Shown here piece by piece: positions 51,843 through 59,545 of a stretch of 64,000 nt of DNA (positions within the stretch are counted from its first letter, which is position 1; every line of letters begins with the position of its first letter). Made by a program: the position numbers and the translations under genes. Below the pieces are notes generated by a model that did no database searches, was not told the origin of the DNA, and worked only from the letters and a program-made list of their open reading frames with translations. The DNA is from Cellulomonas sp. Root485 (lineage in GTDB: Bacteria; Actinomycetota; Actinomycetes; Actinomycetales; Cellulomonadaceae): NCBI RefSeq assembly GCF_001426705.1, contig NZ_LMFC01000003.1:108995-172994 (forward strand), given 5' to 3'.

Positions 51843-53791
51843 CCCCAGGCCTGCGCGGCGAGTCGTCCCGCCTCGTCGGCACCGAGAGCCCGGTCCACCA
51901 CGACCGCGGCCAGCCCGACGTCGAGGCGGTCACCCTCGGCCACGTCGACCACCTGGTCCCAGGCGAGCGCGGGCCCGGCTCCGACGTACTCGGCCACCCG
52001 GGCGAACCACGGGCGCAGGTGCGCGGGGTCCTGGACGAGCAGGACCGTCGTCGTCGCACCCTCGCGGCGCTGCACGAACGCGAGCCACGGCGACAGGCTG
52101 CCGTGCACCGCCTCCTCGCCGACGAGCCCGTCCCCGAGCACCGTGGTGACGTCCGCCGACGGCAGCCGCCAGAAGATGCCGCCGTACCCGGCGCTCGGCC
52201 GGCCGTTGGTGCCGGGGCTCTCGATCCGCAGCGGTCCGTGCGCGGCGTGCAGCACGCTGGACCAGCGCAGCACGTACCCGCGCCCGTCCGCCAGCGGCGA
52301 CGCAGACAGGCGGCGGTCCTCGGCGAGCAGCGGCCGGTCGCGCTCGTCGCGCCACTCGACCTCGTCGACCAGCGCCGCGCCGTCGTCGTCCAGCCGCGGG
52401 CCGCCGCTGACCTGACGGCCGTGGTTGGGCAGCAGGGTGGGGCCCTCGTCGCGCAGGAAGGTGCGCCCGCCCCAGTAGTTGGTGCCGTTGACCACGGGCA
52501 CCGCCATGGACACGCCGTAGTGGTGGCGATGGTCGACGGGGCTGGTCTCGGTCAGTGCCGTGCCGCCCGCCGAGTGCACGGGGTGCAGGTACGGGCGCGG
52601 TGCGTGGACGCCGGGCACGCGCTCGCCGGAGACGTAGCGGGCGAGCGGGACGGTCGACGAGCTCCGCGCGGTACCACGCAGCAGGTAGGAGCCGAGGTCG
52701 GCGGTCCAGCCGGCCGCGGTGAGCTCGGGAACCTCCGGACCGACCGGGTCCGTCGCCGTGCGTCGTCCCAGCCGCGCGGCCGGTGGCACGGGTCCGGTGC
52801 TGGCCCGGACGGCGAGGACGGGCTCGATCAGCGCCGGGGTCGGGTCGAGCGTCTCGCCGCCGACGAGCGAGCGCAGGTGCGCCCACGCCTGCCGGCCGAG
52901 CTCGGCCTGGGGCACGGTCGCGGTGGTCAGCGAGGGTGTCGCGAACCGGGCCAGCTCGATGTCGTCGAAACCCGTGATGGACACGTCCCCGGGGACGGCG
53001 ACGCCGAGCTCGTTGAGCCGGGCGAGCAGCCCGAACGCGACGAGGTCGTTGTAGGCGACGACCGCGGTCGCGCGCGACGCGAGCACGTCCTGCGCAGCGG
53101 CGTACCCGGACTCGACCGACGAACCCGCGGGCCGCTCGCTGAGCCGCACGTCCTCGCGACGGGCCGCCGCGACCCGCAGGGCGTCGAGGCGCGCGCCGTG
53201 CGACGCGCTGTCCGTGGGACCGGCCAGGTAGAGCAGGTGGCGGTGCCCGAGGCCGGTGAGGTGCTCGACGATCTGGTCGATGCCGGCGGCGTAGTCGATG
53301 GCCAGCGTGGGTGTGGTGCCGTCGGCGGCACGGTTGACGACGACCACCGGGCGGATCTCGGGGAGCAGCGCGCGCAGCGTCTGCTCGGGCATGCGCGGGG
53401 AGACCAGGACGAGCGCGTCGCAGCGCAGCCGCGCGTCGAGGGCGATGCGCTCCTCGTCGGCCGCGTGCTCGGCGGTGTCCGCCACCAGCACCCGGTAGCC
53501 CTCCTCGGCGGCAGCCGACGCGACGCCGCGCAGCACCTGCTGGAACATCGGGTTGGCCAGGTCGGGGACCACCACGGCGACCGTGTTGGTGCGCCCGAGC
53601 GACAGGCTGCGCGCGGTGTTGCTCGGCCGGTAGTGGAGCTGCTCGGCCACCTCCCGGACCCGCGCCGCCAGCTCGGGGTCGACCGTGGACCGGCCGTTCA
53701 TGACCCGGGACACCGTCGCCCGGGACACGCCCGCGGCGTGCGCGACCTCGGCGATGGTCGACGCGCTGCGCGTCCACCCGTTCTGCGTCAC
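51839..53791 (-). CDS. LacI-family regulator fused to a DUF6807 (PmoA-like) domain
   Basis: 650 residues in one uninterrupted frame from GTG 53791, preceded by GGGAGG. Residues 1-335 are a complete LacI regulator: helix-turn-helix IAEVAHAAGVSRATVSRVMN (13-32), hinge, and effector domain with AYNDLVAFGLL and ITGFDDIELARFATPSL. Residues about 358-650 are a full DUF6807 domain with PYLHPVHSAGG, DHRHHYGVSM (HRHH 421-424), TNYWGGRTFL and SAGYGGIFWRL. They parallel the stand-alone protein at 31112-32014. It leads an operon with an oxidoreductase, a GNAT and a lipoprotein, and faces a sugar ABC operon across two AACCGGTT palindromes. It may couple sensing with chemistry on the inducer. Confidence 0.9.
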   Translation of the reverse strand: MTQNGWTRSASTIAEVAHAAGVSRATVSRVMNGRSTVDPELAARVREVAEQLHYRPSNTARSLSLGRTNTVAVVVPDLANPMFQQVLRGVASAAAEEGYRVLVADTAEHAADEERIALDARLRCDALVLVSPRMPEQTLRALLPEIRPVVVVNRAADGTTPTLAIDYAAGIDQIVEHLTGLGHRHLLYLAGPTDSASHGARLDALRVAAARREDVRLSERPAGSSVESGYAAAQDVLASRATAVVAYNDLVAFGLLARLNELGVAVPGDVSITGFDDIELARFATPSLTTATVPQAELGRQAWAHLRSLVGGETLDPTPALIEPVLAVRASTGPVPPAARLGRRTATDPVGPEVPELTAAGWTADLGSYLLRGTARSSSTVPLARYVSGERVPGVHAPRPYLHPVHSAGGTALTETSPVDHRHHYGVSMAVPVVNGTNYWGGRTFLRDEGPTLLPNHGRQVSGGPRLDDDGAALVDEVEWRDERDRPLLAEDRRLSASPLADGRGYVLRWSSVLHAAHGPLRIESPGTNGRPSAGYGGIFWRLPSADVTTVLGDGLVGEEAVHGSLSPWLAFVQRREGATTTVLLVQDPAHLRPWFARVAEYVGAGPALAWDQVVDVAEGDRLDVGLAAVVVDRALGADEAGRLAAQAWG

Positions 53792-53857
53792 TGCAGCCTC
53801 CCGCGGTCACCTGTGAGCCACCTAGGTGAGGGCGGCTCCGCGCCGAACATACACCAC

Positions 53858-53872
53858 GGGAAACCGGTTCCC
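53858..53872. promoter_or_regulatory. AACCGGTT operator 1
   Basis: GGGAAACCGGTTCCC is a near-perfect palindrome, 66 bases upstream of the LacI-DUF6807 gene in the divergent region. Probable autoregulatory site of that fusion regulator. Confidence 0.7.
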
Positions 53873-53903
53873 AACCCGTTCCACGGGTGCTACGGTACCG
53901 ACC

Positions 53904-53919
53904 GAGGAACCGGTTTCTC
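53904..53919. promoter_or_regulatory. AACCGGTT operator 2
   Basis: GAGGAACCGGTTTCTC repeats the AACCGGTT core, 41 bases upstream of the ABC permease gene. The two cores are 46 bases apart, which would allow one regulator to control both directions. Confidence 0.7.
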
Positions 53920-53959
53920 ACCGGATCCTTATCGCGAACACAGTGAGGTGATCGACGAC

Positions 53960-54901
53960 ATGTCCGTAGTGACAGAGCTGCGCAAGACTGCCAAGGGCGC
54001 CAAGGCCGCGCCCTCGCGGCGGGGCTTGCGCAACGGCGACGGGAAGGCCGCAGCAGTGTTCCTGCTGCCGTGGTTCCTGGGCCTGGGGCTCATCACGATC
54101 GGCCCGATGATCGCATCGGGCTACCTGTCCTTCACGGACTACAACCTGCTCCAGCCGCCGCAGTGGACCGGCCTGGAGAACTACACGCGGCTCTTCGAGG
54201 ACCCTCGGCTCCTCAACTCGCTTCGGGTCACGTTCACGTACGTGTTCACGGCGGTGCCGCTCCAGCTGCTCGCCGCCCTGGCGCTCGCGCTCATCCTGGA
54301 CCGCGGCCTGAAGGGCCTTCCCTTCTACCGCTCCGTCCTCTACCTGCCCTCGCTGCTCGGTGGCTCGGTCGCCGTCGCGATCCTGTGGCGTCAGGTGTTC
54401 GGTATCGACGGCCTGGTGAACCAGTTCCTGGCGCTGTTCGGCATCCAGGGCAAGGGCTGGGTGTCCGACCCGGAGACCGCGCTCTGGACCCTCGTGCTGC
54501 TGCACATCTGGACGTTCGGCGCTCCGATGATCATCTTCCTGGCCGGACTGCGGCAGATCCCGGAGATGTACTACGAGGCGGCCGCCATCGACGGCGCCGG
54601 CGTCGTGCGCAAATTCCGGTCGATCACTCTCCCGCTGCTCACGCCGATCATCTTCTTCAACCTGGTGCTCCAGGTGATCGGCGCGTTCCAGAGCTTCACA
54701 CAGGCGTTCGTGGTCTCCGGCGGAACCGGCGGCCCGGCCGACTCGACGATGTTCTACACGCTCTACCTGTACCAGAAGGGATTCACAGCCTTCGACATGG
54801 GGTACGCCTCCGCCATGGCCTGGCTGCTGGTGCTCATCGTCGCGGTGATGACCCTGATCAACTTCTTCGCCTCCAAGTTCTGGGTCTTCTACGATGACTG
54901 A
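53960..54901 (+). CDS. Carbohydrate ABC transporter permease (MalF-type)
   Basis: 313 residues from ATG 53960. Six transmembrane helices beginning with FLLPWFLGLGLITIGPMIASGYLSF; EAA loop as MYYEAAAIDGAGVVRKFRSITLPLL. It leads the operon permease-permease-binding protein, the reverse of the usual order. Regulated, by inference, through the AACCGGTT sites. Confidence 0.93.
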   Translation: MSVVTELRKTAKGAKAAPSRRGLRNGDGKAAAVFLLPWFLGLGLITIGPMIASGYLSFTDYNLLQPPQWTGLENYTRLFEDPRLLNSLRVTFTYVFTAVPLQLLAALALALILDRGLKGLPFYRSVLYLPSLLGGSVAVAILWRQVFGIDGLVNQFLALFGIQGKGWVSDPETALWTLVLLHIWTFGAPMIIFLAGLRQIPEMYYEAAAIDGAGVVRKFRSITLPLLTPIIFFNLVLQVIGAFQSFTQAFVVSGGTGGPADSTMFYTLYLYQKGFTAFDMGYASAMAWLLVLIVAVMTLINFFASKFWVFYDD

Positions 54902-55838
54902 GGTCCACGTGCGCACCACGCCCACCGACGCCACTCCCTCTTCGAGCTCAGCCCAGCGCATCTCCGCGCTGGCCGACGAGGCGCCGCCCGTCCGCTACCG
55001 GTCCCCGTGGCCGGACCGCAGGCGCGCCGCGCTCAAGCACCTCGGCCTCATCGCGCTCTGCGCGCTGATGCTCTACCCGCTGGTCTGGCTGCTGGTCAGC
55101 TCGTTCAAGCCGACCGACCTGATCTTCCGGGACGTGTCGCTGATCCCCTCCGAGGTCGACTGGACCAACTACTCGGAGGGCTGGAACGCGCTGCAGTACC
55201 CGTTCAGCCGCTACCTGATGAACTCAGCGATCATCGTCCTCGGGTCGCTGCTGGGGAACCTGGTCGCCTGCTCGATGGCGGCGTACGCGTTCGCGCGGCT
55301 GGAGTTCCGCGGTCGCAAGCTGTGGTTCGCGGTCATGCTCATGTCGATCATGCTGCCGATCCACGTGATCATCGTGCCGCAGTACATCCTGTTCGCGAAG
55401 CTGGACTGGATCAACACGTTCCTGCCGCTGATCGTCCCGAAGCTGCTGGCCACGGACGCGTTCTTCATCTTCCTCATGGTCCAGTTCTTCCGCGGCATCC
55501 CCCGGGAGCTGGACGAGGCAGCCCGCCTGGACGGCTGCGGGCACGGGCGCATCTATCTGCGGATCATGCTCCCGCTCTCGCTGCCGGCGCTGGCCACCAC
55601 GGCGATCTTCACCTTCATCTGGACGTGGAACGACTTCTTCAGCCAGCTGATCTTCCTCGTCAGACCGGACATGTACACCGCTCCGGTTGCTCTGCGCACC
55701 TTCCTGGACTCCACGGGCGCCAGCTCGTGGGGCCCGATGTTCGCGATGTCGATCGTCTCCCTCATCCCCGTCTTCCTCGCCTTCCTCTTCGGCCAGAAGT
55801 ACCTGGTCAAGGGGATCGCGACGACGGGCATCAAGTAG
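54894..55838 (+). CDS. Carbohydrate ABC transporter permease (MalG-type)
   Basis: 314 residues from ATG 54894, overlapping the preceding gene by 8 bases. Six helices; EAA loop as ELDEAARLDGCGHGRIYLRIMLPLSLPAL and a C-terminus YLVKGIATTGIK. CUT1 family inner-membrane subunit working with the adjacent MalF-type permease. Confidence 0.93.
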   Translation: MTEVHVRTTPTDATPSSSSAQRISALADEAPPVRYRSPWPDRRRAALKHLGLIALCALMLYPLVWLLVSSFKPTDLIFRDVSLIPSEVDWTNYSEGWNALQYPFSRYLMNSAIIVLGSLLGNLVACSMAAYAFARLEFRGRKLWFAVMLMSIMLPIHVIIVPQYILFAKLDWINTFLPLIVPKLLATDAFFIFLMVQFFRGIPRELDEAARLDGCGHGRIYLRIMLPLSLPALATTAIFTFIWTWNDFFSQLIFLVRPDMYTAPVALRTFLDSTGASSWGPMFAMSIVSLIPVFLAFLFGQKYLVKGIATTGIK

Positions 55839-55907
55839 CAGTTCTGTGCAGTTCTGTTCCGCCGGCCTTTGACAGCACACCGTCGTCCTCGTCAACCAAG
55901 GAGAACC

Positions 55908-57221
55908 ATGCGCCGCCCCCGTTCATCCGTCCGCGCAGGAGCCCTGCTGGCCATCGCGGCCCTCGCCCTGACCGCCTGCGCCGGCTCGACCGACGAGCCG
56001 GCCGCCGAGCCCACGTCCTCGGGCCCGCCGGAGCCCGTCGAGATCCGCTTCTCCTGGTGGGGTTCGGACACCCGCCACGAGCTGACCCAGCAGGTGCTCG
56101 ACAAGTTCACGGAGAAGTACCCCCACATCACCGTGGTCCCCGACTACACCGACTGGAACAGCTACTTCGACAAGCTGGGCACCTCGGTCGCCGGTGGTGA
56201 CGCCCCCGACGTCATCACGCAGGAGGAGCGGTTCCTCAACGACTACGCCTCGCGTGGCGTCCTGGCCGACCTCAACGAGCTGGGCCTGGACACGTCGAAG
56301 ATCGACGAGAACGTGCTGCAGTCCGGCACCATCGACGACGCCCTCTACGGCGTGGCCACCGGGGTGAACGCGTACTCGATCATCGCCGACCCGGCTGCCT
56401 TCGCGGCTGCGGGCGTCGAGATGCCCGACGACACCACCTGGACGTGGGAGGACTACGTCGACATCGCCAACGAGATCAGCGCCAAGACCGGCGGGACCAT
56501 CTACGGCGCGCAGGACTACGGCTTCAACGAGCCCGGCTTCTCGATCTTCGCCCGTCAGCGCGGTGAGTCCCTCTACACCGAGGACCACAAGCTGGGCTAC
56601 GACGACAAGACCCTCGCCGACTGGTGGCAGTACTCGCTCGACCTGCAGGCCGGTGGCGGTGAGCCCGACGCTGCCAAGACGGTCGAGGTCGACGCCGGCG
56701 GGCCGGAGCAGTCCCTCGTCGGCACCGGCACGGGTGCCATGTCGTGGTTCTGGACCAACCAGCTGACCGCCATCACCAACGCCTCGGGCAAGGAGCTCAA
56801 GCTGCTCCGCGTCCCGGGCGAGTCCGAGGAGAAGCGGACCGGCATGTACTTCAAGCCGGCCATGTACTACTCCGTCTCGGCGAAGTCCGAGCACCCGGAG
56901 GAGGCCGCGCTGCTGGTCGACTTCCTGCTCAACGACCCCGCCGCCGGCGAGATCCTGCTCTCCGACCGTGGCCTGCCGGCCAACACCGACGTCCGCGCCG
57001 CGGTGCAGGACAAGTTCTCGCCGACCGACAAGCAGGCCGCCGAGTTCCTGGCCGACCTCGAGGACGAGATCGTCGACGGCCCGCCCGTCCCGCCCGTGGG
57101 CGCCGGTCAGGTCGCGGAGATCACGCGCCGCATCAACCAGGAGGTCCTGTTCGGCCGCCTGAGCCCGGCCGACGCGGCGAAGCAGTACACGCTCGAGGTC
57201 GAGGCCGCGATCGGCGGCTGA
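55908..57221 (+). CDS. Sugar ABC transporter substrate-binding lipoprotein (CUT1)
   Basis: 437 residues from ATG 55908, preceded by AAGGAG. Lipobox LTAC (Cys near residue 24), then VEIRFSWWGSDTRHELTQQVLDKF, PDVITQEERFLNDYASRGVL and YGVATGVNAYSIIADP, typical of family-1 solute-binding proteins. The gene follows both permease genes by 69 bases and ends the operon. Ligand unknown; it should be the substrate of the divergent oxidoreductase/DUF6807 operon. Confidence 0.92.
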   Translation: MRRPRSSVRAGALLAIAALALTACAGSTDEPAAEPTSSGPPEPVEIRFSWWGSDTRHELTQQVLDKFTEKYPHITVVPDYTDWNSYFDKLGTSVAGGDAPDVITQEERFLNDYASRGVLADLNELGLDTSKIDENVLQSGTIDDALYGVATGVNAYSIIADPAAFAAAGVEMPDDTTWTWEDYVDIANEISAKTGGTIYGAQDYGFNEPGFSIFARQRGESLYTEDHKLGYDDKTLADWWQYSLDLQAGGGEPDAAKTVEVDAGGPEQSLVGTGTGAMSWFWTNQLTAITNASGKELKLLRVPGESEEKRTGMYFKPAMYYSVSAKSEHPEEAALLVDFLLNDPAAGEILLSDRGLPANTDVRAAVQDKFSPTDKQAAEFLADLEDEIVDGPPVPPVGAGQVAEITRRINQEVLFGRLSPADAAKQYTLEVEAAIGG

Positions 57222-57234
57222 TCACCTCTGCACC

Positions 57235-57407
57235 GCGACGTCCGCACGACCGAGCCCCCCTCCGCTCGGACGTGCGGACGTCGCGCTGTCTGCCCCCGGC
57301 AACGTCCGCACATCCGGTCGTCCAGACGCGCGAATGTGCGGACGTTGCCACGCCGACGGAGCCTGCGTCCGCGGATTCGGTCGTTCCGACGCTCGAAGGT
57401 GCGGACG
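57235..57407. repeat. GTCCGCAC-family palindrome cluster (three hairpins)
   Basis: Hairpin 1 pairs 57235-57247 with 57272-57284 (13 bp perfect). Hairpin 2 pairs 57298-57313 with 57334-57349 (16 bp perfect). A weaker third pairs near 57366-57372 with 57401-57407. Located between the end of the ABC operon and a convergent gene; same family as 18526 and 43211. Confidence 0.8.
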
Positions 57408-57427
57408 TCCGAGGAAGGGGGAGCGCC

Positions 57428-58021
57428 CTAGCCGGGTGGCGTCAGGGCGTCGTACGCGGCGTCGATGTCGTCCGCGTCGAGGATCGTGGGGTTCAGCGCC
57501 GCCTCGGGATCCGGCGTGACCTGCTCGGCGAGCCACCGCTGCGTCTCGGCGTCGAGCGCGTCGTAGTCCTCGAAGGCGGCCTCCAACGCGGGGAACAGCC
57601 CGGCCTCGGTCGCGCGATAGCGCTCGGGCACCGAGGTCGGGTCGACGATGCGGGTCAACGCGATCCGTGCGCGTTCGTCGATGGTGAGGATGCCCGCCTC
57701 GGTGTCCGCGTCGAGCGCGGAGACGGGAGGCATCGGCGCCGCGTCCGGGCCGGCGCCGACCGGTGCGACCGGCGCGGTCGACGGAGCCGGTGCGGGCGGT
57801 GTCGTCGGTGCTGCGACGGCGGCCACCCGCACCGGTGCGGTCGGCGTCGTGGCACCCCCGGCATCGATGACCGCTGCGGCGGTCTCGGGCCGGTCGACGA
57901 GAGCGCCCACGCCCCACGCCGAGCCGACGAGTGCCAGGACGCTCAGGCCGATGACGGCAGGACGACGCACGCGCATGAGGTCCCCGGGCTCGAGATCCCG
58001 GCGGTCGCCGGTTCCCGACAT
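57428..58021 (-). CDS. Membrane-anchored protein of unknown function (197 aa)
   Basis: From ATG 58021 (MSGTGDRRDLEPGD) a single hydrophobic helix (about residues 20-41) follows a short charged N-terminus. A long Ala/Pro/Thr-rich linker (about 50-95) and a helical acidic C-terminal domain of about 90 residues (LTRIVDPTSVPERYR ... DIDAAYDALTPPG) come after it. Probably membrane-tethered with the C-terminal domain outside. No family recognised. It is 62 bases downstream of the LacI gene on the same strand and could be co-transcribed. Confidence 0.7.
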   Translation of the reverse strand: MSGTGDRRDLEPGDLMRVRRPAVIGLSVLALVGSAWGVGALVDRPETAAAVIDAGGATTPTAPVRVAAVAAPTTPPAPAPSTAPVAPVGAGPDAAPMPPVSALDADTEAGILTIDERARIALTRIVDPTSVPERYRATEAGLFPALEAAFEDYDALDAETQRWLAEQVTPDPEAALNPTILDADDIDAAYDALTPPG

Positions 58022-58082
58022 CGTGGCGGGCGGCCGATCGGCTCCGCGACCGCCGGACGGGTGGGGCGCCACCCCTGGCTGT

Positions 58083-59216
58083 TCAGGCGCTGTCGCGGAT
58101 GCGGAGGGTGGGCTCGAAGATCGTCGACGTGACGCGGCGGCCGGGGTCGGCGATGGTGTCCAGCAGGATGCGGGCCATCTCCGCGGCCATCTCCTCGATC
58201 GGCTGCCGCACGGACGTCAGCGCGGGCCGCGAGAGCGCGCCGACCGAGCTGTCGTCGAACCCGATGACCCGCACGTCGTCCGGCACCCGCCGGCCGGCGG
58301 CCTGGAGCGCCTCGATCGCGCCGAGCGCCATGAGGTCGTTCGACGCGAACACCCCGTCGAGGTCCTCGTACGCGTCCAGCAGCGACGCCATCGCGGCGAC
58401 CCCGCTCTCGTAGGTGAAGTTGCCGCCGACGGTCGGGACGAACGCCTGCCCGTGGCGGGCCATCGCGTCCTGGAACCCGGAGAGCCGGTCCTGCGCCGAC
58501 GGCACATCGAGGGGACCCGAGATCGCGGCGACGTGCCGGCAGCCGCGGGCCACGAGGTGCTCGGCGGCGAGGCGCGCGCCATCGCGGTTGGCGACGTCGA
58601 CGAAGCTCAGCGGGATCGGCCGGCCGGGGCGCGCGAACACGACGGCGGGCAGCCCGGCGTCGACGAGGAGGCGTGGCATCGGGTCGTCGCCGCGGGTGGA
58701 GACGACGAGCGCGCCGTCCGCGTTGCCGTTCCGCAGCGAGGAGATGACGCGGGCGCGGTCGGCGTCCGTCTCGGCGAGCATGAGGATCGGGTCGACGTCA
58801 CGCGGGCGCAGAGCGCGCAGCATGCCGCCGACGACGCGGCCGAAGAACGGGTCGGCGAAGTCGATGGTCGACGGTGAGCCCTGCTCCTCGACGCCGGACA
58901 CCACCACGATGACGGCTCCGGTCCGCCGGGTGACCAGCGACCGCGCGGCGAGGTTGGGCACGTAGCCGGTGGTCGCGATGGCCTCGCGGACGACCGCCTG
59001 GATGTCGGCGGCGACCCGGCGCTGGCCGTTCACCACGCGCGACACCGTGGCGCGCGAGACGCCGGCCACGCGGGCCACGTCCTCCAGGGTGGGCGCCCCG
59101 GAGCCGGAGGTGCCGACCGGCAGGCCGCTCGGCGGCGTCGCCTCGAGCGTTCCCGACGGACTCGACGCCACGCGCGCGGCGGTGCTCGCGCTCCCCGCCC
59201 CGGGCTCGTCTGCCAT
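58083..59216 (-). CDS. LacI-family transcriptional regulator
   Basis: 377 residues from ATG 59216. A polar tail of about 40 residues precedes the helix-turn-helix LEDVARVAGVSRATVSRVVN (about 44-63). The effector domain has DFADPFFGRVVGGML, ASNDLMALGAIEAL and VIGFDDSSVGALSRP. Divergent from a secreted CBM32 glycosidase gene across a 329-bp region with two AGAGCGCTCT palindromes, so it probably represses that gene and itself. Effector not determinable. Confidence 0.9.
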   Translation of the reverse strand: MADEPGAGSASTAARVASSPSGTLEATPPSGLPVGTSGSGAPTLEDVARVAGVSRATVSRVVNGQRRVAADIQAVVREAIATTGYVPNLAARSLVTRRTGAVIVVVSGVEEQGSPSTIDFADPFFGRVVGGMLRALRPRDVDPILMLAETDADRARVISSLRNGNADGALVVSTRGDDPMPRLLVDAGLPAVVFARPGRPIPLSFVDVANRDGARLAAEHLVARGCRHVAAISGPLDVPSAQDRLSGFQDAMARHGQAFVPTVGGNFTYESGVAAMASLLDAYEDLDGVFASNDLMALGAIEALQAAGRRVPDDVRVIGFDDSSVGALSRPALTSVRQPIEEMAAEMARILLDTIADPGRRVTSTIFEPTLRIRDSA

Positions 59217-59238
59217 GCGCGTCAGGCTACCAGGGTCG

Positions 59239-59250
59239 GAGAGCGCTCTC
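59239..59250. promoter_or_regulatory. AGAGCGCTCT operator 1
   Basis: GAGAGCGCTCTC is a perfect palindrome 23 bases upstream of the LacI gene start. The region 59217-59545 holds no gene; apart from this site and the one at 59411 I see nothing else distinctive in it. Confidence 0.7.
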
Positions 59251-59410
59251 GCGAAACTGGAGCCAACCCGGGCGTCACGACGGACCCTTCTCCCGTCACG
59301 GCCACTGTACGAGCGGGTGAAATCGGGTATACGGTCCCTTCCGGGAGCCAGAAGGGCACATCCCGACCCCTCGAGCACGATGCCGTCGACCCGAACGCGG
59401 ATCTGACGGT

Positions 59411-59420
59411 AGAGCGCTCT
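59411..59420. promoter_or_regulatory. AGAGCGCTCT operator 2
   Basis: AGAGCGCTCT, a perfect 10-base palindrome, lies 126 bases upstream of the CBM32 glycosidase gene and matches operator 1. Confidence 0.65.
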
Positions 59421-59545
59421 CCCACGCACCACCGGCAACTCAGCTCGACGACGAACTGCACGCCCGGCGCACCGGATCGACGACGAGGTCGACTGCGGAC
59501 CGACCTCCCGTCCCCTGCCACGGGCCAGCCCCGGAGGAGACACCT

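Noticed and set aside
53792..53959. Riboswitch or attenuator upstream of the ABC permease gene
   Set aside because: The paired elements are DNA palindromes with central CG and LacI-type symmetry; I see no conserved aptamer-like structure.
57235..57407. CRISPR-like array
   Set aside because: The repeats are inverted hairpins with variable spacing and no direct repeat-spacer periodicity, and no cas genes are nearby.
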